The notes: a model not told the origin generated them from the sequence alone. 64,000 nt of DNA from Micromonospora sp. WMMD1155 (GCF_029581275.1 NZ_CP120742.1:1-64000), one strand, 5' to 3'; counted from the stretch's first letter, positions 44,101-52,994 are shown. Numbers and translations: made by a program.

Positions 44101-47100
44101 GGGCCTGCGCCCGGGACGTGCGGGCGGCCGCCCGGCCGTTCGCGTCCCAGAACATGATCGCGCTGGTCAGCGCGTCGGTCCAGCTGGTGCCGGGTGGGGG
44201 GTCGCGCGCGACGCGGGCGAGTTCACGGGCCACCCGGTCGCTCAGGTCGGGCGCGTCGCGCGGGTTCCAGATGCCCGAGCCCAGGCTGACGCCGTCGGTC
44301 AGTCGCACCCGTACCCGGGTCACCGGCTGCCACGGGGCGCCGGCCCGGCCGGAGTCGCCGTCGAGCCGGTCCAGGAGACCGAGCTCGTCCGCCATCCTGG
44401 CCGGCAGCCGGAGGTAGATCGCGTTGCGGACGGTGCCGTCGCGCCTCGCCCACTTGACGTGGTGCAGCCAGCTACCGGTACGCAGCGAGCTCGGCCACCA
44501 CCGGTAGCGGTGCGGCTCGGTGGTGATCTCGGCGGCCACGCTCAGCCGCATGTCGAACCTGACCAGGTACGAACGCACAGCGGCCTTGCGGTTGTTGCGG
44601 TTGCGTTCGATCGCGCTGAAGACCGTACGGCCGGTCTGGGCGGACCGGGCCCACAGCAGCCGCTCGACCGCCCCCGCGAACAGGGTGCCGCCGCCGCTCG
44701 TGCTCGTCTCGACGCTGCCCGACTTCCGGACGTTGACACCGCCCACGGCTCGGGCGACGAGCTGCTGCTCGTTGGTACGGACGCTGTCGCGCTCGACCAA
44801 GCTGACGGTGGCCGTCTCGGTGGTGATCGTCCCGTACGCGGCGAGCACGTGCGCGTTGAACAGGGACGCGGCCATGGCCAGGTCGGTGGCGGCGCCGTGG
44901 TCGCCGGGCGTGAACTTGTCGAACTGCCAGTGCCCGCCGAGCATCGCGCGGACGGTCGCGGCCTGGACCTCGTCACCCAGCTCGCCGATCAGTCCGGCCC
45001 AGACCGGCATCCCGTCCCGCACCGCGTCGATCCCACGTAAACCGTGCAGTTTCGTGCGGGAGACCCGGCCCGTCGCGTAGCGCTGCAGATCGAGGAGGGC
45101 ATCCTTGGCGAGGTCGATCAGGTGTGCGCCGGCCGGGAACGCCTCCACCGACAACCAGTCGGTGATCCGCACCGGGCCGCTCCCCGCGTCGGCCGGCGGG
45201 AGACCGTCCACCCAGTCGCGCAACGTCCCGAGCGGCAACCGTGTCCGCCGGTGCACGCCCAGCGGGTCCGGCCGCGGTTCGAACACGGCCGGGGCGTCGA
45301 TCGCCTCGGCGAGTACGCTCGACCTGTCGAACAGCACCGTCACCGGTTTCGTCTCGACCATCCGGAAGCGGGTCATCGGCCGGCCGCTCGGCCCGGCCGT
45401 CCGCTCGGCGGTGACGACCCGGCTGGCGACGCCTGTCGACGGCCGCGGCAACCGCTGCCGGTAGACCCGGCCGATACGCAGGCGCGCGTGCCTGTCCCAG
45501 GCCACATGCCGGCTGTACGCGTAAACGTCGGCGGTCAGTTCGAGGTTGTTGCCGAAGGCGGCCGAGTCCGGGGTGCCGCCATGGAGGCGGATCTCCTGCC
45601 CGGCGCGACTCGCCCCGCCCCGCCGGCCGAGCCGGAACCGTCCCTCGGCGGATCCGCCCAGCGACAGCGCGGCCGTCACCGATCCGAGAAACCGTAGGAT
45701 CGCGCCGCCCTCGAACGCGCCGATGATCCGGACCTGACGTCCCGCATCGACCTTGTACTGTTGGCCGTCGACCCGTACGGAGCGGACCGCGACCCCCTTC
45801 TCGACGCCCCGGTAGGTGAACGTCCCGGTGTAGCCCTCCCGTACGTGGATGACGATGTGTCGGCTGCCCCACTTCTTCGTCCGGGTCAGTTCGATGATCT
45901 GGCCGGCCTTCAGGCCGCTCCCCTGGCCCTGCCGCCGACCTGCCGGGGTGAGCACACGGTCCAGCATGGACTGGTTGTGCTGCCGCTCCAGGGCGGCGCG
46001 GCTGCTGTACATGTGGCGGATCCGGGTCGGCTCCTCGAAGCGGGGCAGGAAGCCGCCCTCGAAGCGGCGCAGGAATTCCTGCACATCCAGGGAGAACTGG
46101 AGGAATTGGCTGAGCCCCCGGGTCGTCGACCGGCCGCCGGTGAACGCGTACGGCGGGACGTGCGGGCCAGCGCCGGCCGGCTGCTCGGCTCCGGCGCCGG
46201 CCGCCCTCGGGTCCAGGTGCCGCAGGTCGGCCGTCGGCAGGTGGCCGAGCACGACCAGGCGCAGCGTGATCGGGCCGACCGCCCCGGTCGAGCCCATCCG
46301 GGTCATCGGCAGCTCGCGCAGGGCCGGGGTCAGCGTGACGTCGAACCGCAGCGCGACAAGTGTGTCCGGGATGTCCTTGAACTCGGTGCCGGAGCGGGAC
46401 TGGCTGCTCGACGAGGCGGAGGCGGCCATGGACCGGACCAGGCCGCCGAAGACGCGGAACTGGACGTACCCGCCGATCAGGCCCCAGCGCAGCGGCACCA
46501 CGGACACGCCACCGCCGACCCGGCTGGTGTGGGTGACCTTGCGCGTCGCGGACAGGCCCGGCTGCGTACGGAAGGAGGCCTTTTCGATGTCACCGATCGG
46601 CATGCCCGCCGGTACGGTCGCGGTCAGCTCGAGGCTGAGCGCGTGGGCGCCGTGGCGGCTGCGGACGGTCGGTGGGTGCGCGCCGCCGTCCAGGGACGGG
46701 ATCAGCAGGCTCAGGATCGAGCGGCGGTCGAGCAGGTTGCGGACGTTGTTCGCGCCCATCGTGCCAGGCCGGACGGTCCTGGTGGGGCCGAGCCGGTTGA
46801 CCAGCTCCTCCTGGACGTCGTGCCAGCCGGTCAGGCCGGTCCCGTCGTCGGCGACCTCGTCTGCGAAACCGGCCCGCAGGATGCGCCACGGCGTGAACTT
46901 CTCCACCAGCAGCGACGTCAGGTGGGCGCCGATCTCGAACTCCTGCTGCTGTCCCGGCGTGACGGCGGCGATGTCGTCGACCGCGCGGTAGTGCACGGTG
47001 GCCGTCACCGGGGTCCCCGGCGTGGCGTCCGGCGCCGTCACCGGTCCGCGGACGTCGGTGACCGACACCCGGAACGTGGTCGGCGCACTGACCAGGTGCG

Positions 47101-48412
47101 AGTAGCCGCCGCTGCGGATGTTGTGCGAACTGGTCAGCTTGGAACTCGCCTCGATCGACTCGATGGGTCGGGACAGCACGCTCTCGACAGCCACACCACC
47201 CCCGGGGCCGAGCCGGCCGGGCACCAGGGCACCGGCGCCGATCGAGCCGCTGACGCCCACCGTGGCGACCGATCTCTCGCCCAGGGCGGCGTCCAGTCGG
47301 GTGTCGTACTTGGCGTGGTCCTCCTCCTGCGGCACCCGCTCGGCGTTCGCGTCGTCCCGGTCCGGTCTGATCGTGACGCGGTGCCAGTGCAGGGTGCCGT
47401 CGCGGACGTCGAAGCTGCGCCCGTCCGGGAAGAACGACAGTGGGTCGTCCCGCAGTGCGGTGGTGAGCTCGGAGAGATCGGGATCGGTCAGCAGCGCACC
47501 CGGCAGTGCGTGCCGCCAGGTGGCATTCATCCGCCGGTTGACGGCCTCGCGGACGCTCGTGGTCAGCCCCTGCACCAGGTCGTCGAGGTCGGTGATCGAG
47601 TCGACCTCGTCGAGCAGCTCCGGCATGTCGGCGTACAGGCCGGGCAGGTGTGCCCGGTCGGGCTGCGCCGCCCCGGAATCGGAGGGCGCAACCGGGTCCG
47701 GTTCTCCCCCGGTCAGCCGCAGCAGGCTCTCGGTCGTGACCGGCATGGCGGTGGCGGTCAGCCCGGCAGGGTCGACGCCGTCCGGCGGGCCGTGCCGGAC
47801 CAGGTGCACGGCGGCGGCGAGCGCCGGCTGCGGCACCGGCCGCCCGGCCAACCGGTCGAGCAGATCGCGCAGCCGGCGGGCGGGATCCGGCTCGGCGCCC
47901 CCGGCGATGTCCACCGCCACCCGGATCGCTTCGCGGGCAGCGACGTGAGCAGCCGGCAGCACCCGTACCGCGGTGGCGTCGGTCCAGCCGGTCTCCCGGC
48001 CCTGATCGTCGATCGGCACGAACCGGCCGTCCGGTATACCGTCGGGCGGGCCGGGAATCCGGCCGATCGGCACCTGCGCCTGGAGCCTGAAGACCTCGGC
48101 GTATCGCAGAGCGGGCGCCGGGTCGGTGGCCAGCGACTCGGCCACCGGCCCGTCCGACAGCGCGCCCGGCACCAGGACCAACTGCTGCCGGAACGCCTGT
48201 CCGTCGAGGAACCGCTGGGCCAGGGGCGAGAACGGCTCCTCCTCGAGCAGCACGACCAGCCGGGCATCGGCCGGCGTCGGCAGGTCGATCGCCCGCTGCA
48301 ACTCGGCCGGGTGCTCGACCTGGGTCATCGACCGACCGGTCAGCACCAGGCCGCCGGCCGGCAACGGGATGACCTTGATGTCCGGACACCCGTCACGCCC
48401 GGGGGCCGTCAT
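41105..48412 (-). CDS. Giant 2435-residue beta-rich protein, probable type VII-linked surface/secreted protein
   Basis: 7.3-kb uninterrupted gene. Residues 1-200 are an alpha/beta module (ARLVVLLEEEPF, then QLVLVPGAL). The middle 350-1900 holds six similar segments, each with a Gly/Ser-rich stretch followed by a basic linker and a strong beta strand such as FRVSVTD, LRFDVTLT, LTADVYAY, VRFDMRLSV, FSLVVF or VVVTLTLP. The region 1900-2435 is helical with alpha/beta insertions, including a C-V-I-T-A-T-D-K-W-L-W-L-L-R box near 2386, and ends LASNC. Only three cysteines are seen: near 9, near 2386 and the last residue. There is no signal peptide. It starts eight bases after the mycosin stop. The partial gene at 62438-64000 is a paralogue. 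Function unknown; a beta-hairpin membrane-inserting or fibre-forming role is speculative. Confidence 0.85.
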   Translation of the reverse strand: MTAPGRDGCPDIKVIPLPAGGLVLTGRSMTQVEHPAELQRAIDLPTPADARLVVLLEEEPFSPLAQRFLDGQAFRQQLVLVPGALSDGPVAESLATDPAPALRYAEVFRLQAQVPIGRIPGPPDGIPDGRFVPIDDQGRETGWTDATAVRVLPAAHVAAREAIRVAVDIAGGAEPDPARRLRDLLDRLAGRPVPQPALAAAVHLVRHGPPDGVDPAGLTATAMPVTTESLLRLTGGEPDPVAPSDSGAAQPDRAHLPGLYADMPELLDEVDSITDLDDLVQGLTTSVREAVNRRMNATWRHALPGALLTDPDLSELTTALRDDPLSFFPDGRSFDVRDGTLHWHRVTIRPDRDDANAERVPQEEDHAKYDTRLDAALGERSVATVGVSGSIGAGALVPGRLGPGGGVAVESVLSRPIESIEASSKLTSSHNIRSGGYSHLVSAPTTFRVSVTDVRGPVTAPDATPGTPVTATVHYRAVDDIAAVTPGQQQEFEIGAHLTSLLVEKFTPWRILRAGFADEVADDGTGLTGWHDVQEELVNRLGPTRTVRPGTMGANNVRNLLDRRSILSLLIPSLDGGAHPPTVRSRHGAHALSLELTATVPAGMPIGDIEKASFRTQPGLSATRKVTHTSRVGGGVSVVPLRWGLIGGYVQFRVFGGLVRSMAASASSSSQSRSGTEFKDIPDTLVALRFDVTLTPALRELPMTRMGSTGAVGPITLRLVVLGHLPTADLRHLDPRAAGAGAEQPAGAGPHVPPYAFTGGRSTTRGLSQFLQFSLDVQEFLRRFEGGFLPRFEEPTRIRHMYSSRAALERQHNQSMLDRVLTPAGRRQGQGSGLKAGQIIELTRTKKWGSRHIVIHVREGYTGTFTYRGVEKGVAVRSVRVDGQQYKVDAGRQVRIIGAFEGGAILRFLGSVTAALSLGGSAEGRFRLGRRGGASRAGQEIRLHGGTPDSAAFGNNLELTADVYAYSRHVAWDRHARLRIGRVYRQRLPRPSTGVASRVVTAERTAGPSGRPMTRFRMVETKPVTVLFDRSSVLAEAIDAPAVFEPRPDPLGVHRRTRLPLGTLRDWVDGLPPADAGSGPVRITDWLSVEAFPAGAHLIDLAKDALLDLQRYATGRVSRTKLHGLRGIDAVRDGMPVWAGLIGELGDEVQAATVRAMLGGHWQFDKFTPGDHGAATDLAMAASLFNAHVLAAYGTITTETATVSLVERDSVRTNEQQLVARAVGGVNVRKSGSVETSTSGGGTLFAGAVERLLWARSAQTGRTVFSAIERNRNNRKAAVRSYLVRFDMRLSVAAEITTEPHRYRWWPSSLRTGSWLHHVKWARRDGTVRNAIYLRLPARMADELGLLDRLDGDSGRAGAPWQPVTRVRVRLTDGVSLGSGIWNPRDAPDLSDRVARELARVARDPPPGTSWTDALTSAIMFWDANGRAAARTSRAQARARRSTIRAARTLSESLTADGLHDPMLNRRRLRYLTSAEGITRHLPSMADGGADVLHIEPSRLTQHPRDVRLIATPLGPPRLDGFLADHDDLDVKFVTGEETSREVQRAQGHSITAGVSGTGISNHRGENVAGGLGDAVGHSRQVANAASAGSETLRSDLSSGRGVKARLTTPVRFSLVVFDRGEQIGDPLLTVDDEVTQDRWAGDLRLAHAPGTTIGAPAHYRVAAPAQLPPGWSLSNGLPLPARFVAEDLTQVAAIQATVGALLQGEARRLAKPGYAPTHLIHESITPEMLLPGVPKMLSADGLDLPTVTSTQIFGQKIGINLRLLPESASLGGLSSGLFREHARQNSGGVSATTNQRNQALRTPRVLFGRGYAEDAGQGVGLGGPGAVSGDAHILDDTQKVTGGLLGNVKPESRSAAVDYLSRVVVTLTLPRHLWDVFSGPRLVISPDTAERSMVRLRMGLHDARIAMHLPVAPDRAGPEQPGRVAAFATVAEQEGRLAAAADAFTSAAEALDDARYSAQAARDDPTARAAHESRLPGLLTAWDDAGRTWWELAQEHWRLVDEFRHAYIGVSTEVPEPAAPGAVLQRISEAAVSTTTVVPPPTASLRAQIIDALKTPGAVRDIEGVLVIGDEAGWAGREAALRAMLAAAEAGDAPAILVNGDALARAERAERAAAERAAQARAAQRENLPTDVSTGSPLGGELRALGAALRRYAAAELQPVVYTTGAAEGLSRLLETYRVVTVTGVSAGMDTAWQVTGPPGVAPGPLLPLGPTVSEQAAGRLVPLDVPPVPPKLATWLAAKDWPAALAYLSEELVDLRAPEVRDALDRLVRAEPGNRELRAHQVVLELAGRPELTVALDHLTPKADVRQRGESTTRLLRSMVDRRITVAQATALAEGRLARDGPPPDPGVAEVDTGRADAILLRAVGLLLDIAPERADDLTAENYRAALALIAGCVITATDKWLWLLRLKDLEADLPAEIVALLRVFSDRLASNC

Positions 48413-48420
48413 CGCCTATG

Positions 48421-49965
48421 TCACTTGGCGGCGGGCGCTTCCTGGGGAACAGGCCACGGCGGCGGCGCAGTCTTCTCGTCGTCGGCGCTAGCGGTGTTGG
48501 CGCGCAGCAGCCGGCGCATCCGGACCACCATCAGCACCAGCGCGCCGAGCAGCACGAGGCCGATGACCAGCAGCAGGACGACCCGCCCGGTCCCGGAGGT
48601 GACCGACGACCCCCGGTCGGGGCCGCCGACGTCACTGGCCACCAGCGCGGCGGTGACCGCAGCCGCCGGGTCCATCATCTTGACCCCGCCGGTCCCGGCC
48701 TGCACGGTCTGCGCGACACGCTTGGTCACCTCGCCGGCCGGCAGGTTCGGGTACGCCGATCGGATCAGCGCCGCCTCACCCGCAACGAAGGCCACGGCGT
48801 ACTGGGTGCCGGTGGCCTGCACCACGCCGTCGCCGGTCATCCCGAGCGTTCGCACCCGGCCGCCGGGCGCGTGCACGTCCACCGACCCGGGCCGGTACGA
48901 CGCGATCGGCTGGCCGTCCTCACCGACGCCGCCCACCCGCAGCGTGCCCTCGGGCGGCAGCGTGGTCCCGGCTGAGGCCGGTACTCCTTCGGCGGGGGCG
49001 GCGCAGACCACCACGACGTCGTGGTCGACCGCCTCCTTGATCGCGGCGACGACCGTGGCGTCGGCGGTGTCGACGTAGGAGCCGAGAGCGATCACCGTGG
49101 CACCGGACGCGGTCGCCACCGATATCGCTGTCGCCTCGTCCTCGGCATGCGCGTTGGCCGCGGTGGTCACCACCCGGATCGGCATGACGATGGCGTCCGG
49201 CGCGACGCCACCCAGCGCACCGTCCTCACCCGGTTGGGCCACGATGATGGCGGCCATCCCGGTGCCGGTGCCCAGGCAGTCGATGTCGCCCCGGCCGTTG
49301 CCGGATACCACGTCGACGCCCTCGGTCACGTGGCCGGCGAGCGGTGTCAGGCTGCCGTCCACGCCGGAGTCGATCACGGCCACCAGCTCGCCCTCACCCT
49401 TGCTACGGGTCCAGGCGGTGGAGGCGTTCACCGTCTGCCGGGCCCAGTCGGGGGCCTTGCCGGCCGGAGTGCCGGTCGCGCAGCCCGACCCGGCCGGCTT
49501 CGTGGCCGGGGGTGGTGCGCTGGGGCTCACCGCCGGTTTACCGCCCTGGCCCTGGTTCGCCGGTGGTTTCGGGTTACCGGAGGATCCGCCGTTCGATGAT
49601 CCGCTGGGCGCGGGCGTCGGCATCGTCGTCGGCAGGACGCCGTACTGGACGCCGGCACCTACCGCGTCCCAGGGCAGCACCATCCGCCAGCCGGGGTTCA
49701 GCTTGGCGGGGTCACTCAGCACCTTGCCGTCGGCCTGCTCGCGACCGATGTTCAGGTTGAAGATCTCGACCGATCGCGCCTGCGAGCCGAGGAAACGGGT
49801 GGCGATCTCGGAGAGATTCTCCGGGGAGCCCTGATAGGACGTGGTGACGGTGTAGTACTTCACAAAGGAGTCGTCGGCGTGCGCCGGTGACACCGCCAAC
49901 GCCGCCACCACGGCAGTGATCCCGGCCACTGTCGCGGCCGAGCGAATCCGGCGCCTGATGGTCAT
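48421..49965 (-). CDS. mycP: Mycosin-like S8 protease homologue with substituted catalytic residues, carrying a LysM-like domain
   Basis: 514 residues from ATG 49965 (AAGGGGA upstream); an open frame continues to 50763 but has no start context. Signal peptide 1-30 (cleavage after AHA). LysM-like module 35-112 (EIFNLNIGREQADG, PGWRMVLP). Pro/Ser-rich linker 113-160. Subtilase domain 165-440. C-terminal membrane helix 462-482 and short cytosolic tail. This is the mycosin layout plus an extra LysM-like part. The catalytic Asp is kept (VIDSGVDG, D199), but the G-H-G-T box reads GTGT (Thr233 for His), the oxyanion Asn region reads CAAPAEG, and the G-T-S box reads GTQYAVA (Gln388 for Ser). It is therefore probably an inactive, structural mycosin. 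Mycosins are known to stabilise the ESX membrane complex apart from their protease activity. Confidence 0.9.
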   Translation of the reverse strand: MTIRRRIRSAATVAGITAVVAALAVSPAHADDSFVKYYTVTTSYQGSPENLSEIATRFLGSQARSVEIFNLNIGREQADGKVLSDPAKLNPGWRMVLPWDAVGAGVQYGVLPTTMPTPAPSGSSNGGSSGNPKPPANQGQGGKPAVSPSAPPPATKPAGSGCATGTPAGKAPDWARQTVNASTAWTRSKGEGELVAVIDSGVDGSLTPLAGHVTEGVDVVSGNGRGDIDCLGTGTGMAAIIVAQPGEDGALGGVAPDAIVMPIRVVTTAANAHAEDEATAISVATASGATVIALGSYVDTADATVVAAIKEAVDHDVVVVCAAPAEGVPASAGTTLPPEGTLRVGGVGEDGQPIASYRPGSVDVHAPGGRVRTLGMTGDGVVQATGTQYAVAFVAGEAALIRSAYPNLPAGEVTKRVAQTVQAGTGGVKMMDPAAAVTAALVASDVGGPDRGSSVTSGTGRVVLLLVIGLVLLGALVLMVVRMRRLLRANTASADDEKTAPPPWPVPQEAPAAK

Positions 49966-50101
49966 GTACGTGTCCCCTTCACCGGCCCGTTCGGTCGTTC
50001 CGCAGTGGACGACGAAGCCAGGGCTGGTTTCGTTCAGCTCCTCAGTCGATCGCCGCGTAGCGAAAGCCACGAGAGCGCTCCCATATCGGCGGTCGTACTG
50101 T

Positions 50102-50130
50102 TTGCGGACCTTGTTCGGCTTGGGTACCGT
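50102..50130 (+). promoter_or_regulatory. Candidate vegetative promoter upstream of the CBM-like/two-component operon
   Basis: TTGCGG (50102-50107), 17-base spacer, TACCGT (50125-50130); start expected near 50137, leaving a leader of about 37 bases with AGGAG before GTG 50174. It lies in the 208-base divergent gap shared with the mycosin gene. Confidence 0.5.
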
Positions 50131-50173
50131 GTGGCCGTCCGCGCTTCGGCATTGCCCCCAAGGAGTCCGAGCG

Positions 50174-51001
50174 GTGCACAGCAACTCCGCTCCGGGTGTC
50201 GACGGCGAGCCCACCACGCCCGCCCTCGCTCCCTCGCGGCCCGCCGACGATCCGGTTCGACGGCTCCTGGGCAGCCCGCCCGATCCGGTGACCCGATTCG
50301 GCTTTCGCCACTGGCTCGGCTTGTTGGCGCTGGTGGGCACGACCGCGGTGGCCGCCGTCGTGATGCCCGCGCTGCTCTCCACGGCCGCACCCGACGCCGA
50401 TCGGCCGGCGGCGATGCCATCGTCGGTCGCGCCGTCGGTGGTTCCGCCTCCTGCGGCGCTGCCGTCGGCGACAACGTCGTCTCCAAACGCGCGGGCGCCG
50501 AGCCCCGGGCCGTCCGGCACGGCGGACGACCGCGGCGGCACCGCGTCGGCGTCCGACACGGTGGCCACTGCCACCGCCCGGCCGCCCACCACCAGGCCGA
50601 GCCGACCCGACCCGGCCCCGGGCGGGACGGCGGAGAGGTTCAGCGGCATCACCGTGGAGGCGGAGACCGGCTCGCTGAGTGGGGGCGCGTCGGTGACCGC
50701 CTGCGCCGCCTGCCGGGGCGGCGCGCGGGTCAGGTACCTCGGCCGGGTCGACCTACGCGTCACGATCCCGACGGCCGGAACGTACGACGTGACGGTTTTC
50801 TACGGTGTGGTCGGCTCCCGGAAGCTGGACATCTCTGTCAGCGGCGGCTCGCCCATCCCGACCCAGACGGTGAGCGGCACCAGCTGGAGCACCGCGAGTA
50901 GCGTGACCGTGCGGGCCACGCTCCCGGCCGGTCCGGTCGACATCGGCCTCCATGCCGCCGCCGGCAACGCCCCCGACATCGACGCAGTGGCGATCTCCTG
51001 A
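50174..51001 (+). CDS. Membrane-anchored CBM6/35-like surface protein
   Basis: 275 residues from GTG 50174, supported by AGGAG eight bases upstream (the frame is open earlier, to 49916, but that overlaps the divergent mycosin start). A cytosolic N-terminus of about 40 residues precedes one membrane helix (WLGLLALVGTTAVAAVVM, about 46-63). A Pro/Ser/Thr-rich stalk runs to about 155. The C-terminal domain is a carbohydrate-binding beta-sandwich: ITVEAETGSLSG, GARVRYLG, LRVTIPTAGTYDVTVFYG, VDIGLHAAAGNAPDIDAVAIS. The two Cys in CAAC probably pair. It ends one base before the sensor kinase ATG, so it may be a wall-sensing accessory of that kinase. Confidence 0.8.
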   Translation: MHSNSAPGVDGEPTTPALAPSRPADDPVRRLLGSPPDPVTRFGFRHWLGLLALVGTTAVAAVVMPALLSTAAPDADRPAAMPSSVAPSVVPPPAALPSATTSSPNARAPSPGPSGTADDRGGTASASDTVATATARPPTTRPSRPDPAPGGTAERFSGITVEAETGSLSGGASVTACAACRGGARVRYLGRVDLRVTIPTAGTYDVTVFYGVVGSRKLDISVSGGSPIPTQTVSGTSWSTASSVTVRATLPAGPVDIGLHAAAGNAPDIDAVAIS

Positions 51002-51002
51002 C

Positions 51003-52193
51003 ATGGCCCGACTCGCCGCCGCCGGAGCGGTGATCCGCGCGGTGCTGATCGGTCGCCTGGTCGTCCTGATCGCCACCATCCTGGCCAGCATCCGACTGGT
51101 CGGGGAGCCCCACCGTCCGGCTCTCGCGTTGGGTCTGGTCACCGTGGCCACGCTGGCGCAGCTCTACGTGATCAGCCGTCGTCCGGACATCCTGCGCCGC
51201 CGGCTGACAGTGCTCACCGCCGAAGTGATCATGACGTTGCCGGTACTGGTCGTCGGCGGCCCAGGATTGGCCTTCTTCTGTTACGCCCTGGGCACCTGCA
51301 TGATCGCCGGTGCCCTGCTCGGCGTCGACGGGCTGCTCCTGTGTCTGGCCCAGGCCGCACTCGGGCTGGGCATGGTCACCCAGATGTCGCGGTCCCTCGA
51401 GCCGGACGCCCGCTCGGTGCTGGCACCCTTCCTCATCGCCATCCCGGTCGCCGACATCGTCGCCGGCCTGGCCGCCGGCGCGCTGACCACCGGCCTGACC
51501 CGCTACATCGAACTGTCCGTCGAGGTCGCCCAGGCGGCACAGCGGTCCGCCGCCACCTCGGAACGCGCCCGCCTCGCACGCGACCTGCACGACTCGGTGG
51601 CCAAGACGCTGCGCGGGATCTCGTTCGCCGCTGTCGCCTTGCCGTCGTCGCTCCGCCGCCACCCCGACCTGGCCGAGCAACTGGCTGCCACCGTGGTGAC
51701 CGGTGCCGAGACCGCACAGCGGGAGGCCAGGGAACTGCTCGCCGCCCTGCGTCGGGACGTACCCGACCAGCCGTTCGTGGACACCGTGCAAAACGTCTGC
51801 GCCGACTGGACGGCGACCAGCCGGGTGCCGGTGTCGCTCGAGCTGACCCGGGTCGAGCCGACGCTGGCGGCCCGCTACGAGCTGACCCAGATCCTGTCCG
51901 AGGCGCTGCGCAACATCGCCCAGCACGCGGGGGCGAGCCGGGTGCGCGTCGAGCTGATCGAAGAGGGCGGCTGGATCCGGCTGAGCGTTCACGACGACGG
52001 CGTCGGCTTCGTCCTGCCGCACGACCTGTCACAGCTCGCCATGCGCAGTAGCTTCGGGGTGGTCGGCATGTCCGAGCGGGCACGGACCATCGGCGGCCGA
52101 CTCACGGTGACAGCGTCCGCCGGTGGCGGCACCACCGTCACGGCGACCACGCCGAGCGCCTCCCGCATGGAGCCGGAGGTGGTCGACCGATGA
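51003..52193 (+). CDS. NarL-family sensor histidine kinase
   Basis: 396 residues from ATG 51003, immediately after the preceding stop. The N-terminal half has about five membrane helices (to about 175) with almost no extracellular domain. The HisKA_3 box is ARDLHDSVAKTLRG near 198-211 with the phospho-accepting His. The HATPase has the N-box EALRNIAQHAG near 301-311, VHDDGVGFVLP near 330-340 and FGVVGMSERARTIGG near 354-368. Lacking its own sensor domain, it may rely on the CBM-like protein or sense the membrane. Its stop overlaps the regulator start as ATGA. Confidence 0.92.
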   Translation: MARLAAAGAVIRAVLIGRLVVLIATILASIRLVGEPHRPALALGLVTVATLAQLYVISRRPDILRRRLTVLTAEVIMTLPVLVVGGPGLAFFCYALGTCMIAGALLGVDGLLLCLAQAALGLGMVTQMSRSLEPDARSVLAPFLIAIPVADIVAGLAAGALTTGLTRYIELSVEVAQAAQRSAATSERARLARDLHDSVAKTLRGISFAAVALPSSLRRHPDLAEQLAATVVTGAETAQREARELLAALRRDVPDQPFVDTVQNVCADWTATSRVPVSLELTRVEPTLAARYELTQILSEALRNIAQHAGASRVRVELIEEGGWIRLSVHDDGVGFVLPHDLSQLAMRSSFGVVGMSERARTIGGRLTVTASAGGGTTVTATTPSASRMEPEVVDR

Positions 52194-52861
52194 TCGATGT
52201 GCTGATCGTGGACGACAACCCCATCGTGCGCATGGCGATCCGGACGTTCCTCGCGACGGCCGACGACGTACGGGTGGTCGGCGAGGCCTCGGACGGCCGC
52301 TTGGCACTGACCCTCGCACAGCGGCTCCGCCCGAGCGTGACACTGCTGGATCACCGGATGCCGATCGCGGACGGCCTGAGCGTCGTCGCCCTGCTGGCCG
52401 AGCACTCGTCAGTGCTGGTGCTGACCAGCGACTCGGACCCGCACCTGATCGCCAGCATGCTGCGCGGCGGCGCCCGCGGCTATCTCGTACACGGCGAGTT
52501 CGATCCACCCGAGTTGCTCCGCGCGGTGCACTCGGTGGCCGCCGGTCACGGCTGGCTCTCCCCGGCCATCGCGGCGGTGACCATATCGGCGCTGCGCGAG
52601 CTGGCGGCCGGCGAACGAGCGGAGAGTGAGCGGGCCGACCAGTTACGCCGATCGCGCGAGGGCTTCGGGCTCACCCGCCGGGAGCAGGATGTGCTGGACC
52701 TTCTGTGCTCGGGGCATTCGAACGGCGCCATCGGCCGCCGCCTGATGATCAGCGAGAAGACCGTGAAGAACCACCTCAACCATGCCTTCGCCAAGCTCGG
52801 AGTGCGGAACCGGACCGAGGCCGTGCTGCGGTGGTCGGGGCAGGAGAACCCGGCCCGCTGA
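52190..52861 (+). CDS. NarL/FixJ-type (LuxR HTH) response regulator
   Basis: 223 residues. The receiver has the acidic pair in LIVDDNP (8-9), the phospho-acceptor Asp in TLLDHRMPIADG near 54, and Thr/Ser in VLVLTSDS. The usual Lys position reads GYLVHGE, so Lys is replaced. A linker of about 30 charged residues precedes the LuxR-type HTH (LTRREQDVLDLLCSGHSNGAIGR, then ISEKTVKNHLNHAFAKLGV). Coupled to its kinase by an ATGA overlap. Target genes cannot be read from sequence; the divergent secretion genes are the obvious candidates. Confidence 0.92.
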   Translation: MIDVLIVDDNPIVRMAIRTFLATADDVRVVGEASDGRLALTLAQRLRPSVTLLDHRMPIADGLSVVALLAEHSSVLVLTSDSDPHLIASMLRGGARGYLVHGEFDPPELLRAVHSVAAGHGWLSPAIAAVTISALRELAAGERAESERADQLRRSREGFGLTRREQDVLDLLCSGHSNGAIGRRLMISEKTVKNHLNHAFAKLGVRNRTEAVLRWSGQENPAR

Positions 52862-52994
52862 TTCCCGACAGAAGCCGGACGCCGTTGAACCCCGCGGCCC
52901 ACAATTCCGTCGTGTAAACAGCGGCGGAAACCTCCACCGCGGCCGATGCGTTCGCAGCGCGCCACCACCCGAAACCGAACGGCATGCATTGACC

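Noticed and set aside
45761..49078. 1105-codon open frame on the plus strand
   Set aside because: Antisense to the 2435-residue giant and the mycosin; both of those have clear domains or starts, this frame has none.
49966..50763. N-terminal extension of the mycosin frame
   Set aside because: The frame is open, but a signal peptide begins at ATG 49965 with a ribosome site, and the extension overlaps the divergent CBM-like gene.
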